Origin: Hetaerina americana
Lineage: Eukaryota; Arthropoda; Insecta; Odonata; Calopterygidae
Direction: 5' to 3'
Assembly: GCA_022747635.1 (NCBI GenBank)
Contig: JAKTNV010000775.1
Span: forward strand, 1-64,000
Length of the DNA stretch: 64,000 nucleotides
Each line of letters begins with the position of its first letter. Position 1 is the first letter of the stretch. Positions 13,163 through 25,800 of the stretch are shown here, piece after piece. The notes under the pieces were generated by a model that searched no databases, was not told the origin of the DNA, and saw only the letters and a program-made list of their open reading frames with translations. The position numbers were made by a program, and so were the translations under genes.

Positions 13163-15357
13163 TTCACATTTTTCCATGAAAAGTGGCAATAACCCCCCCT
13201 TTGGGTTCTAGGTGAAAATCTCACTCGACACAAATTCAAACAAAAATGTTTCCATGGTGTGTATTGTTGTTCATTTTCATCAAATAAACAAAATAAAACC
13301 CAGAATTAATCCTGAAAGACAAGAAATTAGCATAAATGATGCTTCAGCGCAAGTGTTAATGTTACTAAAAGAGCTCAAATTTCTAAAAATATTGCGAAAA
13401 ACAACAATCTTCTGTTTTAGAGTTAATGTTTGTGGTGTTTAGAAGGCATTTATTTCATTTTAGGAAATTTAATTTTTCACATTTTTCCATGTAAAGTTCC
13501 AATACCCCCCTTTGGGTTCTAGGTGAAAATCTCACTCTACACAAATCAATCAAAAATGATTCCATGGTGTGTATTGTTGTTCATTTTCATCAAATAAAAA
13601 AATAAAACCCAGAATAAATCTTGAAAGACAAGAAATGTGCATAAAAGTTGCTTCAGCGAAAGTGTTAATGTTACTAAAAGAGCCCAAATTTCTAAAAATA
13701 TTGCGAGAAACAACAATCTTCTGTTTTAGATTGAATGTTTGAGGTGTTTAGAAGGCATTTATTTCATTTTTAGAAAATTTAATTTTTCACATTTTTCCAT
13801 GAAAAGTGCCTCCCCTTTGGGTTCTAGGTGAAAATCTCACTCGACACAAATCAAACAAAAAGATTATAAAGGTGTGTATTGTTGTTCATTTTCATCAAAT
13901 AAACAAAATAAAACCAAGAATGTATCCTGAAAGACAATAAATGATCATAAAAGACGCTTCAGCCCAGGTGTTAATGTTACTAAAAGAGCCCAAATTTCTA
14001 AAAATATTGCGAAAAAAACCAAACTTCTGTTTTAGAGTGAATGTTTGAGGTGTTTAGAAGGCATTTATTTCATTTTTAGAAAATTTAATTTTTCACATTT
14101 TTCCATGAAAAGTGCCAATACAAAAGTGCCTTTTGGGTTCTAGGTGAAAATCTCACTCGACACAAATCAAACAAAAATGTATCCAAGGTGTGTATTGTTG
14201 TGCATTTTCATCAAATAAACAAAATAAAACCCAGAATGTATCCTGAAAGACAATAAATTATCATAAAAGATGCTTCAGCACAGGTGTTAATGTTACTAAA
14301 GGAGCCCAATTTTCTAAAAATATTGCGAAAAACAACAAACTTCTGTTTAAGAGTGAATGTTTGAGGTGTTTAGAAGGCATTTATTTCATTTTTAGAAAAT
14401 TTAATTTTTTCATTTTTCCATGAAAAATGCCAATACCCCCCTTTGGGTTCTAGGTGAAAATCTCACTCGACACAAATCAATCAAAAATGTTTCCATGGTG
14501 TGTATTGTTGTTCATTTTAATCAAATAAACAAAATAAAACCAAGAATTAATCCTGAAAGACAAGAAATGAGCATAAAAGTTGCTTCAGCGCATGTGTCAA
14601 TGTTACTAAAAGAGCCAAAATTTCTGAAAATATTGCGAAAATCAACAATCTTCTGTTTTAGAGTGAATGATTGAGGTGTTTAGAAGGCATTTATTTCATT
14701 TTTAGAAAACTTAATTTTTCACATTTTTCCATGAAAAGTGCCAATGCCCCCTTTTCACCTAGAACACCTTTGGGTTCTAGGTGAAAATCTCACTCGACAC
14801 AAATCAAACAAAAATGTTTCCATGGTGTGTTTTGTTGTTCATTTTCATCAAATAAACAAAATTAAACCCAGAATGTATCCTGAAAGACAAGAAATGAGCA
14901 TTAAAGTAGCTTAAGCGAAAGTGTTAATGTTACAAAAAGAGCCCAAATTTCTAAAAATATTGCGAAAAACAACAATCTTCTGTTTTAGAGTTAATGTTTG
15001 TGGTTTTTAGAAGGCATTTATTTCATTTTTAGAAAATTTAATTTTTCACGTTTTTCCATGAAAAGTGCCAATACCCACCCCTTTGTGTTCTAGGTGAAAT
15101 TATCACTCGATACAAATCAAACAAAAATGTATCCAAGGTGTGTATTGTTGATCATTTTCATCAAATAAACAAAATAAAACCCAGAATGTATCCTGAAAGA
15201 CAAGAAATGAGCATAAAAGTAGCTTAAGCGAAAGTGTTTATGTTACAAAAAGAGCCCAAATTTCTAAAAATATATCGAAAAACAACAATCTTCTGTTTTA
15301 GAGTGAATGTTTGAGGTGTTTAGAAGGCATTTATTTCATTTTTAGAAAATTTAATTT
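13163..15357. repeat. 7-monomer higher-order unit (A-G), copy 2
   Basis: A complete A-B-C-D-E-F-G series of 2,195 bp with GAGCTC at 13371, D mark at 14122, hairpin at 14752-14787, and the G-type ACCCACCCC near 15074. It returns to A at 15358 (next GAGCTC at 15565, 2,194 bp later). It shares private variants with 1-2195 that other copies lack. It has far fewer one-base indels than copy 1 and is the better reference for the unit. Confidence 0.92.
14752..14787. repeat. Perfect 14-bp inverted repeat (type F monomer)
   Basis: TTTTCACCTAGAAC, ACCTTTGG, GTTCTAGGTGAAAA. This is F of the second complete 7-monomer unit, in the same place relative to GAGCTC as the copy at 1592. Confidence 0.94.
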
Positions 15358-17245
15358 TTCACATTTTTCCATGAAAAGTGGCAATAACCCCCCCTTTGGG
15401 TTCTAGGTGAAAATCTCACTCGACACAAATCAAACAAAAATGTTTCCATGGTGTGTATTGTTGTTCATTTTCATCAAATAAACAAAATAAAACCCAGAAT
15501 TAATCCTGAAAGACAAGAAATTAGCATAAATGATGCTTCAGCGCAAGTGTTAATGTTACTAAAAGAGCTCAAATTTCTAAAAATATTGCGAAAAACAACA
15601 ATCTTCTGTTTTAGAGTTAATGTTTGTGGTGTTTAGAAGGCATTTATTTCATTTTAGGAAATTTAATTTTTCACATTTTTCCATGAAAAGTTCCAATACA
15701 ATTTCCCTTTGGGTTCTAGGTGAAAATCTCACTCTACACAAATCAATCAAAAATGTTTCCATGGTGTGTATTGTTGTTCATTTTCATCAAATAAAAAAAT
15801 AAAACCCAGAATAAATCTTGAAAGACAAGAAATGTGCATAAAAGTTGCTTCAGCGAAAGTGTTAATGTTACTAAAAGAGCCCAAATTTCTAAAAATATTG
15901 CGAAAAACAACAATCTTCTGTTTTAGAGTGAATGTTTGAGGTGTTTAGAAGGCATTTATTTCATTTTTAGAAAATTTAATTTTTCACATTTTTCCATGAA
16001 AAGTGCCTCCCCTTTGGGTTCTAGGTGAAAATCTCACTCGACACAAATCAAAACAAAAAGATTATAAAGGTGTGTATTGTTGTTCATTTTCATCAAATAA
16101 ACAAAATAAAACCAAGAATGTATCCTGAAAGACAATAAATGATCATAAAAGACGCTTCAGCCCAGGTGTTAATGTTACTAAAAGAGCCCAAATTTCTAAA
16201 AATATTGCGAAAAAAACCAAACTTCTGTTTTAGAGTGAATGTTTGAGGTGTTTAGAAGGCATTTATTTCATTTTTAGAGAATTTAATTTTTCACATTTTT
16301 CCATGAAAAGTGCCAATACAAAAGTGCCCTTTGGGTTCTAGGTGAAAATCTCACTCGACACAAATCAAACAAAAATGTATCCAAGGTGTGTATTGTTGTG
16401 CATTTTCATCAAATAAACAAAATAAAACCCAGAATGTATCCTGAAAGACAATAAATGATCATAAAAGATGCTTCAGCACAGGTGTTAATGTTACTAAAAG
16501 AGCCCAATTTTCTAAAAATATTGCGAAAAACAACAAACTTCTGTTTAAGAGTGAATGTTTGAGGTGTTTAGAAGGCATTTATTTCATTTTTAGAAAATTT
16601 AATTTTTTCATTTTTCCATGAAAAATGCCAATACCCCCCTTTGGGTTCTAGGTGAAAATCTCACTCGACACAAATCAATCAAAAATGTTTCCATGGTGTG
16701 TATTGTTGTTCATTTTAATCAAATAAACAAAATAAAACCAAGAATTAATCCTGAAAGACAAGAAATGAGCATAAAAGTTGCTTCAGCGCAAGTGTCAATG
16801 TTACTAAAAGAGCCCAAATTTCTGAAAATATTGCGAAAATCAACAATCTTCTGTTTTAGAGTGAATGTTTGAGGTGTTTAGAAGGCATTTATTTCATTTT
16901 TAGAAAACTTTATTTTTCACATTTTTCCATGAAAAGTGCCAATGCCCCCTTTTCACCTAGAACACCTTTGGGTTCTAGGTGAAAATCTCACTCGACACAA
17001 ATCAAACAAAAATGTTTCCATGGTGTGTTTTGTTGTTCATTTTCATCAAATAAACAAAATTAAACCCAGAATGTATCCTGAAAGACAAGAAATGAGCATT
17101 AAAGTAGCTTAAGCGAAAGTGTTAATGTTACAAAAAGAGCCCAAATTTCTAAAAATATTGCGAAAAACAACAATCTTCTGTTTTAGAGTGAATGTTTGAG
17201 GTGTTTAGAAGGCATTTATTTCATTTTTAGAAAATTTAATTTTTC
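15358..17245. repeat. Partial higher-order unit (A-B-C-D-E-F)
   Basis: A (GAGCTC 15565), B, C, D (16320), E and F (hairpin 16950-16985) follow directly after the complete unit, so the two form a tandem pair. Instead of G, the series jumps back to a C-type monomer near 17265. The B copy is unusual: its C-tract is replaced by CAATTTCCC near 15699-15707, a change not seen in other B copies. Confidence 0.85.
16950..16985. repeat. Perfect 14-bp inverted repeat (type F monomer)
   Basis: Same arms and spacer as the other F copies; F of the partial unit that starts at 15358. Confidence 0.94.
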
Positions 17246-20080
17246 ACATTTTTCCATGAAAAGTGCCTCCCCTTTGGGTTCTAGGTGAAAATCTCACTCG
17301 ACACAAATCAAAACAAAAAGATTATAAAGGTGTGTATTGTTGTTCATTTTCATCAAATAAACAAAATAAAACCAAGAATGTATCCTGAAAGACAATAAAT
17401 GATCATAAAAGACGCTTCAGCCCAGGTGTTAATGTTACTAAAAGAGCCCAAATTTCTAAAAATATTGCGAAAAAAACCAAACTTCTGTTTTAGAGTGAAT
17501 GTTTGAGGTGTTTAGAAGGCATTTATTTCATTTTTAGAGAATTTAATTTTTCACATTTTTCCATGAAAAGTGCCAATACAAAAGTGCCCTTTGGGTTCTA
17601 GGTGAAAATCTCACTCGACACAAATTAAACAAAAATGTATCCAAGGTGTGTATTGTTGTGCATTTTCATCAAATAAACAAAATAAAACCCAGAATGTATC
17701 CTGAAAGACAATAAATGATCATAAAAGACGCTTCAGCCCAGGTGTTAATGTTACTAAAAGAGCCCAAATTTCTAAAAATATTGCGAAAAAAACCAAACTT
17801 CTGTTTTAGAGTGAATGTTTGAGGTGTTTAGAAGGCATTTATTTCATTTTTAGAAAATTTAATTTTTCACATTTTTCCATGAAAAGTGCCAATACAAAAG
17901 TGCCCTTTGGGTTCTAGGTGAAAATCTCACTCGACACAAATCAAACAAAAATGTATCCAAGGTGTGTATTGTTGTGCAATTTCATCAAATAAACAAAATA
18001 AAACCCAGAATGTATCCTGAAAGACAATAAATGATCATAAAAGATGCTTCAGCACAGGTGTTAATGTTACTAAAAGAGCCAAAATTTCTAAAAATATTGC
18101 GAAAAACAACAATCTTCTGTTTTAGAGTGAATGTTTTAGGGGTTTAGAAGGCATTTATTTCATTTTTAGAAAATTTAATTTTTCCCATTTTTCCATGAAA
18201 AGTGGCAATACCCCCCCCTTTGGGCTCTAGGTGAAAATCTCACTCGACACAAATCAAACAAAAATGTTTCCATGGTGTGTATTGTTGTTCATTTTCATCA
18301 AATAAACAAAATAAAACCCAGAATTAATCCTGAAAGACAAGAAATTAGCATAAATGATGCTTCAGCGCAAGTGTTAATGTTACTAAAAGAGCCCAAATTT
18401 CTAAAAATATTGCGAAAAAAACCAATCTTCTGTTTTAGAGTGAATGTTTGTGGTGTTTAAAAGGCATTTTTTTCATTTTTAGAAAATTTAATTTTTCACA
18501 TTTTTCCATGAAAAGTGCCAATACCCCCCTCTTTGGGTTCTAGGTGAAATCCTCACTATACACAAATCAAATAAAAATGTATCCAAGTTGTGTATTGTTG
18601 TTCATTTTCAACAAATAAACAAAATAAAACCCAGAATGAATCCTGAAAGACAATAAATGATCATAAAAAATGCTTCAGCCAAGGTGTTAATGTTACTAAA
18701 AGAGCCCAAATTTCTAAAAATATTGCGAAAAACAACAATCTTCTGTTTTAAAGTGAATGTTTGAGGTGTTTAGAAGGCATTTATTTCATTTTTAGAAAAT
18801 TTAATTTTTCACATTTTTCCATGAAAAGTGCCAATAACCCCCCCTTTTGGTTCTAGGTGAAAATCTCACTTGACACAAATCAAACAAAAATGTTTCCATG
18901 GTGTGTATTGTTGTTCATTTTTATCAAATAAACAAAATAAAACCAAGAATGTATCCTGAAAGACAATAAATGATCATAAAAGACGCTTCAGCCCAGGTGT
19001 TAATGTTACTAAAAGAGCCCAAATTTCTAAAAATATTGCGAAAAAAACCAAACTTCTGTTTTAGAGTGAATGTTTGAGGTGTTTAGAAGGCATTTATTTC
19101 ATTATTAGAAAATTTAATTTTTCACAATTTTTCCATGAAAAGTGCCAATACAAAAGTGCCCTTTGGGTTCTATGTGAAAATCTCACTCGACACAAATCAA
19201 ACAAAAATGTATCCAAGGTGTGTATTGTTGTGCATTTTCATCAAATAAACAAAATAAAACCCAGAATGAATCCTGAAAGACAATAAATGATCATAAAAGA
19301 TGCTTCAGCCAAGGTGTTAATGTTACTAAAAGAGCCCAAATTTCTAAAAATATTGCAAAAAACAACAATCTTCTGTTTTAGAGTGAATGTTTAAGGTGTT
19401 AAGAAGGCATTTATTTCATTTTTAGAAAATTTAATTTTTCACATTTTTCCATGAAAAGTGCCAATACCCCCCTCTTTGGGTTCTAGGTGAAAATCTCACT
19501 CGTCACAAATCAATCAAAAATGTTTCCATGGTGTGTATTGTTGTTCATTTTAATCAAATAAACAAAATAAAACCCAGAATTAATCCTGAAAGACAAGAAA
19601 TGAGCATAAAAGATGCTTCAGCGCAAGCGTTAATGTTACTAAAAGAGCCCAAATTTCTAAAAATATTGCGAAAAACAACAATCTTCTGTTTTAGAGTGAA
19701 TGTTTTAGGTGTTTAGAAGGCATTTATTTCATTTTTAGAAAATTTAATTTTTCACATTTTTCCATGAAAAGTGGCAATACCCCCCCCTTTGGGGTCTAGG
19801 TGAAAATCTCACTCGACACAAATCAAACAAAAATGTTTCCATGGTGTGTGTTGTTGTTCATTTTCATCAAATAAACAAAATAAAACGCAGAATTAATCCT
19901 GAAAGACAAGAAATTAGCATAAATGATGCTTCAGCGCAAGTGTTAATGTTACTAAAAGAGCCCAAATTTCTAAAAATATTGCGAAAAACAACAATCTTCT
20001 GTTTTAGAGTGAATGTTTGAGGTGTTTAGAAGGCATTTATTTCATTTTTAGAAAATTTAATTTTTCACATTTTTCCATGA
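17246..20080. repeat. Mosaic block: C-D-D then mixed monomers
   Basis: C (near 17265), D (17580) and a D variant with GTGCAATTTCATC (17896) repeat part of the 7-monomer series. Then come GGGCTCTAGG (near 18222), GAAATCCTCACTATAC (18546), a plain monomer, the last D-type monomer in the window (19152), and others. The stretch from GGGCTC to GAAATCC parallels 11.9-12.3 kb. No D mark is found after 19.2 kb, so the A-G family fades out here. Confidence 0.78.
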
Positions 20081-22880
20081 AAAGTGCCAATTACCCCCCC
20101 TTTGGGTTCTAGGTGAAATTCTCACTCGATACAAATCAAACAAAAATGTATCCAAGGTGTGTATTGTTGATCATGTTCATCAAATAAACAAAATAAAACC
20201 CAGAATGTATCCTGAAAGACAAGAAATGAGCATAAAAGTAGCTTAAGCGAAAGTGTTAATGTTACAAAAAGAGCCCAAATTTCTAAAAATATTGCGAAAA
20301 ACAACAATCTTCTGTTTTAGAGTGAATGTTTGAGGTGTTTAGAAGTCATTTATTTCATTTTTAAAAAATTTAATTTTTCACATTTTTCCATGAAAAGTGG
20401 CAATAACCCCCCCTTTGGGTTCTAGGTGAAATCTCACTCGACACAAATCAAATAAAAATGTATCCAAGTTGTGTATTGTTGTTCATTTTCAACAAATAAA
20501 CAAAATAAAACCCAGAATGAATCCTGAAAGACAATAAATGATCATAAAAAATGCTCCAGCCAAGGTGTTTATGTTACTAAAAGAGCCCAAATTTCTAAAA
20601 ATATTGCGAAAAACAACAATCTTCCATTTTAGAGTGAATGTTCGAGGTGTATAGAAGGCATTTATTTCATTTTTAGAAAGTTTAATTTTTTACATTTTTC
20701 CATGAAAAGTGTTAATACCCCCCCTTTGGGTTCTAGGTGAAAATCTCACTCGACACAAATCAAACAAAAATGTTTCCATGGTGTGTACTGTTGTTCATTT
20801 TCATCAAATAAACAAAATAAAACCCAGAATTAATCTTGAAAGACAAGAAATGAGAATAAAAGATGCTTCAGTGCAAGTGTTAATGTAACTAAAAGAGCCC
20901 AAATTTCTAAAAATATTGCGAAAAACAACAATCTTCTGTTTTAGAGTTTATGTTTGAGGTGTTTAGAAGGCATTTATTTCATTTTTAGAAAAATTAATTT
21001 TTCACATTTTTCCATGAAAAGTGCCAATACCCCCCCCTTTGGGTTCTAGGTGAAATTCTCACTCGATACAAATCAAACAAAAATGTATCCAAGGTGTGTT
21101 TTGTTGATCATTTTCATCAAATAAACAAAATAAAACCCAGAATGTATCCTGAAAGACAAGAAATGAGCATAAAAGTAGCTTAAGCGAAAGTGTTAATGTT
21201 ACAAATAGAGCCCAAATTTCTAAAAATATTGCGAAAAACAACAATCTTCTGTTTTAGAGTGAATGTTTGAGGTGTTTAGAAGGCATTTATTTCATTTTTA
21301 GAAAATTTAATTTTTTACATTTTTCCATGAAAAGTGGCAATAACCGCCCCTTTGGGTTCTAGGTGAAAATCTCACTCGACACAAATCAAGCAAAAATGTT
21401 TCCATGGTGTGTGTTGTTGTTCATTTTCATCAAATAAACAAAATAAAACGCAGAATTAATCCTGAAAGACAAGAAATTAGCATAAATGATGCCTCAGCGC
21501 AAGTGTTAATGTTACTAAAAGAGCCCAAATTTCTAAAAATATTGCGAAAAACAACAATCTTCTGTTTTAGAGTTAATGTTTGTGGTGTTTAGAAGGCATT
21601 TATTTCATTTTAGGAAATTTAATTTTTCACATTTTTCCATGAAAAGTTCCAATACCCCCCCTTTGGGTTCTAGTTGAAAATCTCACTCTACACAAATCAA
21701 TCAAAAATGTTTCCATGGTGTGTATTGTTGTTCATTTTCATCAAATAAAAAAAATAAAACCCAGAATAAATCTTGAAAGACAAGAAATGTGCATAAAAGT
21801 TGCTTCAGCGAAAGTGTTAATGTTACTAAAAGAGCCCAAATTTCTAAAAATATTGCGAAAAACAACAATCTTCTGTTTTAGAGTGAATGTTGGAGGTGTT
21901 TAGAAGGCATTTATTTCATTTTTAGAAAATTTAATTTTTCACATTTTTCCATGAAAAGTGCCAATACCCCCCCCTTTGTGTTCTAGGTGAAAATCTCACT
22001 CGACACAAATCAAAATAAAAAGGTAATAAAGGTGTGTATTGTTGTTCATTTTCATCAAATAAACAAAATTAAACCCAGAATGTATCCTGAAAGACAATAA
22101 ATGATCATAAAAGACGCTTCAGCCCAGGTGTTAATGTTACTAAAAGAGCCAAAATTTCTAAAAATATTGCGAAAAAACCAAACTTCTGTTATAGGGTGAA
22201 TGTTTGAGGTGTTTAGAAGGCATTTATTTCATTTTTAGAAAATTTAATTTTTCACATTTTTCCATGAAAAGTGCCTCCCCTTTGGGTTCTAGGTGAAAAT
22301 CTCACTCGACACAAATCAAACAAAAATGTATCCAAGTTGTGTATTGTTGTGCATTTTCATCAAATAAACAAAATAAAACCCAGAATGTATCCTGAAAGAC
22401 AATAAATGATCATAAAAGATGCTTCAGCCCAGGTGTTAATGTTACTAAAAGAGCCCAAATTTCTAAAAATATTGCGAAAAACAACAAACTTCTGTTTTAG
22501 AGTGAATGTTTGAGGTGTTTAGAAGGCATTTATTTCATTTTTAGAAAATTTAATTTTTTTCATTTTTCCATGAAAAGCGCCAATACCCCCCTTTGGGTTC
22601 TAGGTGAAAATCTCACTCGACACAAATCAATCAAAAATGTTTCCATGGTGTGTATTGTTGTTCATTTTAATCAAATAAACAAAATAAAACCCAGAATTAA
22701 TCCTGAAAGACAAGAAATGAGCATAAAAGATGCTTCAGCGCAAGTGTTAATGTTACTAAAAGAGCCCAAATTTCTAAAAATATTGCGAAAAACAACAATC
22801 TTCTGTTTTAGAGTGAATGTTTTAGGTGTTTAGAAGGCATTTATTTCATTTTTAGAAAATTTAATTTTTCACATTTTTCC
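20081..22880. repeat. Block duplicated at ~9.06 kb offset (first copy)
   Basis: From GAAATCTCACTCG at 20428 the order is CAAGTTGTG monomer, GTGTTAATACC, GAAATTCTCACTCGATAC with TTTGTTGATC, a GTGGCAATAACCG monomer, GTTCCAATACC, AAAAAGGTAATAAAGG (near 22015), GTGCCTCCCC, and GCGCCAATACC (near 22577). The same eight monomers recur from 29486 at a constant offset of 9,058-9,060 bp (29 monomers). The match ends near 22.88 kb. Confidence 0.82.
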
Positions 22881-25800
22881 ATGAAAAGTGGCAATAACCG
22901 CCCCTTTGGGTTCTAGGTGAAAATCTCACTCGACACAAATCAAACAAAAATGTTTCCATGGTGTGTGTTGTTGTTCATTTTCATCAAATAAACAAAATAA
23001 AACGCAGAATTAATCCTGAAAGACAAGAAATTAGCATAAATGATGCTTCAGCGCAAGTGTTAATGTTACTAAAAGAGCCCAAATTTCTAAAAATATTGCG
23101 AAAAACAACAATCTTCTGTTTTAGAGTTAATGTTTGTGGTGTTTAGAAGGCATTTATTTCATTTTTAGAAAATTTAATTTTTCACATTTTTCCATGAAAA
23201 GTGCCAATTACCCCCCCTTTGGGTTCTAGGTGAAAATCTCACTCCCTACAAATCAAACAAAAATGTTTCCATGGTGTGTACTGTTGTTCATTTTCATCAA
23301 AAAACAAAATAAAACCCAGAATTAATCTTGAAAGACAAGAAATGAGAATTAAAGATGCTTCAGCGCAAGTGTTAATGTTACTAAAAGAGCCCAAATTTCT
23401 AAAAATATTGCGAAAAACAACAATCTTCTGTTTTAGAGTTAATGTTTGTGGTGTTTAGAAGGCATTTATTTCATATTTAGAAAATTTAATTTTTCACATT
23501 TTTCCATGAAAAGTGCCAATACCCCCCCCTTTGGGTTCTAGGTGAAATTCTCACTCGATACAAATCAAACAAAAATGTATCCAAGGTGTGTATTGTTGAT
23601 CATGTTCATCAAATAAACAAAATAACACCCAGAATGTATCCTGAAAGACAAGAAATGAGCATAAAATACCTTCAGCGAAAGTGTTAATGTTACAAAAAGA
23701 GCCCAAATTTCTAAAAATATTATGAAAAACAACAATCTTCTGTTTTAGAGTGAATGTTTAAGGTGTTTAGAAGGCATTTATTTCATTTTTAGAAAATTTA
23801 ATTTTTCACATTTTTCCATGAAAAGTGCCAATACCCCCCCTTTGGGTTCTAGGTGAAAATCTCACTCGACACAAATCAAACAAAAATGTTTTCATGGTGT
23901 GAATTGTTGTTCATTTTCATCAAATAAACAAAATAAAAGCCAGTTTTATTCCCGAAATACAAGAAATGAGCATAAAAGATGCTTCAGCGCAAGTGTTAAT
24001 GTTACTAAAAGAGCCCAAATTTCTAAAAATACTGCGAAAAACAACAATCTTAAGTTTTAGAGTGAATGTTTGAGGTGTATAGAAGGCATTTATTTCATTT
24101 TTAGAAAATTTAATTTTTCACATTTTTCCATGAAAAGTGCCAATACCCCCCCCTTTGGGTTATAGGTGAAAATCTCACTCGACACAAATCAAACAAAAAT
24201 GCTTCCATGGTGTGTATTGTTGTTCATTTTCATCAAATAAACAAAATAAAAGCCAGTTTTAATCCCGAAAGACAAGAAATGAGCATAAAAGATGCTTCAG
24301 CGCAAGTGTTATGGTTACTAAGAGAGCCCAAATTTCTAAAAATATTGCGAAAAACAACAATCTTCTGTTTTAGAGTGAATGTTTGAGGTGTTTAGAAGGC
24401 ATTTATTTCATTTTTAGAAAATTTAGTTTTTCACATTTTTCCATGAAAAGTGCATATACCCCCCCTTTGGGTTCTAGGTGAAAATCTCACTCGACACAAA
24501 TCAATCAAAAATGTTTCCATGGTGTGTATTGTTGTTCATTTTCATCAAATAAACAAAATAAAACCCAGAATTAATCCTGAAAGACAAGAAATGAGCATAA
24601 AAGTTGCTTCAGCACAAGTGTTAATGTTACTAAAAGAGCCCAAATTTCTAAATTTATTGCAAAAAACAACAACCTTCTGTTTTAGAGTTAATGTTTGTGG
24701 TTTTTTGAAGGCATTTATTTCATTTTTAGAAAATTTAATTTTTCACGTTTTTCCATGAAAAGTGCCAATACCCCCCCCCCTTTGGGTTCTAGGTGAAATT
24801 ATCACTCGATACAAATCAAACAAAAATGTATCCAAGGTGTGTATTGTTGATCATTTTCATCAAATAAACAAAATAAAACCCAGAATGTATCCTGAAAGAC
24901 AAGAAATGAGCATAAAAGTAGCTTAAGCGAAAGTGTTAATGTTACAAAAAGAGCCCAAATTTCTAAAAATATTGCGAAAAACAACAATCTTCTGTTTTAG
25001 AGTGAATGTTTGAGGTGTTTAGAAGGCATTTATTTCATTTTTAGAAAATTTAATTTTTCACATTTTTCCATGAAAAGTGGCAATAACCCCCCCTTTGGGT
25101 TCTAGGTGAAAATCTCACTCGACACAAATCAAACAAAAATGTTTCCATGGTGTGTATTGTTGTTCATTTTCATCAAATAAACAAAATAAAACCCAGAATT
25201 AATCCTGAAAGACAAGAAATTAGCATAAATGATGCTTCAGCGCACGTGTTAATGTTACTAAAAGAGCTCAAATTTCTAAAAATATTGCGAAAAACAACAA
25301 TCTTCTGTTTTAGAGTTAATGTTTGTGGTGTTTAGAAGGCATTTATTTCATTTTAGGAAATTTAATTTTTCACATTTTTCCATGAAAAGTTCCAATACCC
25401 CCCCTTTGGGTTCTAGGTGAAAATCTCACTCTACACAAATCAATCAAAAATGTTTCCATGGTGTGTATTGTTGTTCATTTTCATCAAATAAAAAAATAAA
25501 ACCCAGAATAAATCTTGAAAGACAAGAAATGTGCATAAAAGTTGCTTCAGCGAAAGTGTTAATGTTACTAAAAGAGCCCAAATTTCTAAAAATATTGCGA
25601 AAAACAACAATCTTCTGTTTTAGAGTGAATGTTTGAGGTGTTTATAAGGCATTTATTTCATTTTTAGAAAAATTAATTTTTCACATTTTTCCATGAAAAG
25701 TGCCAATACCCCCCCCTTTGGGTTCTAGGTGAAAATCTCACTCGATACAAATCAAACAAAAATGTATCCAAGGTGTGTATTGTTGATCATTTTCATCAAA

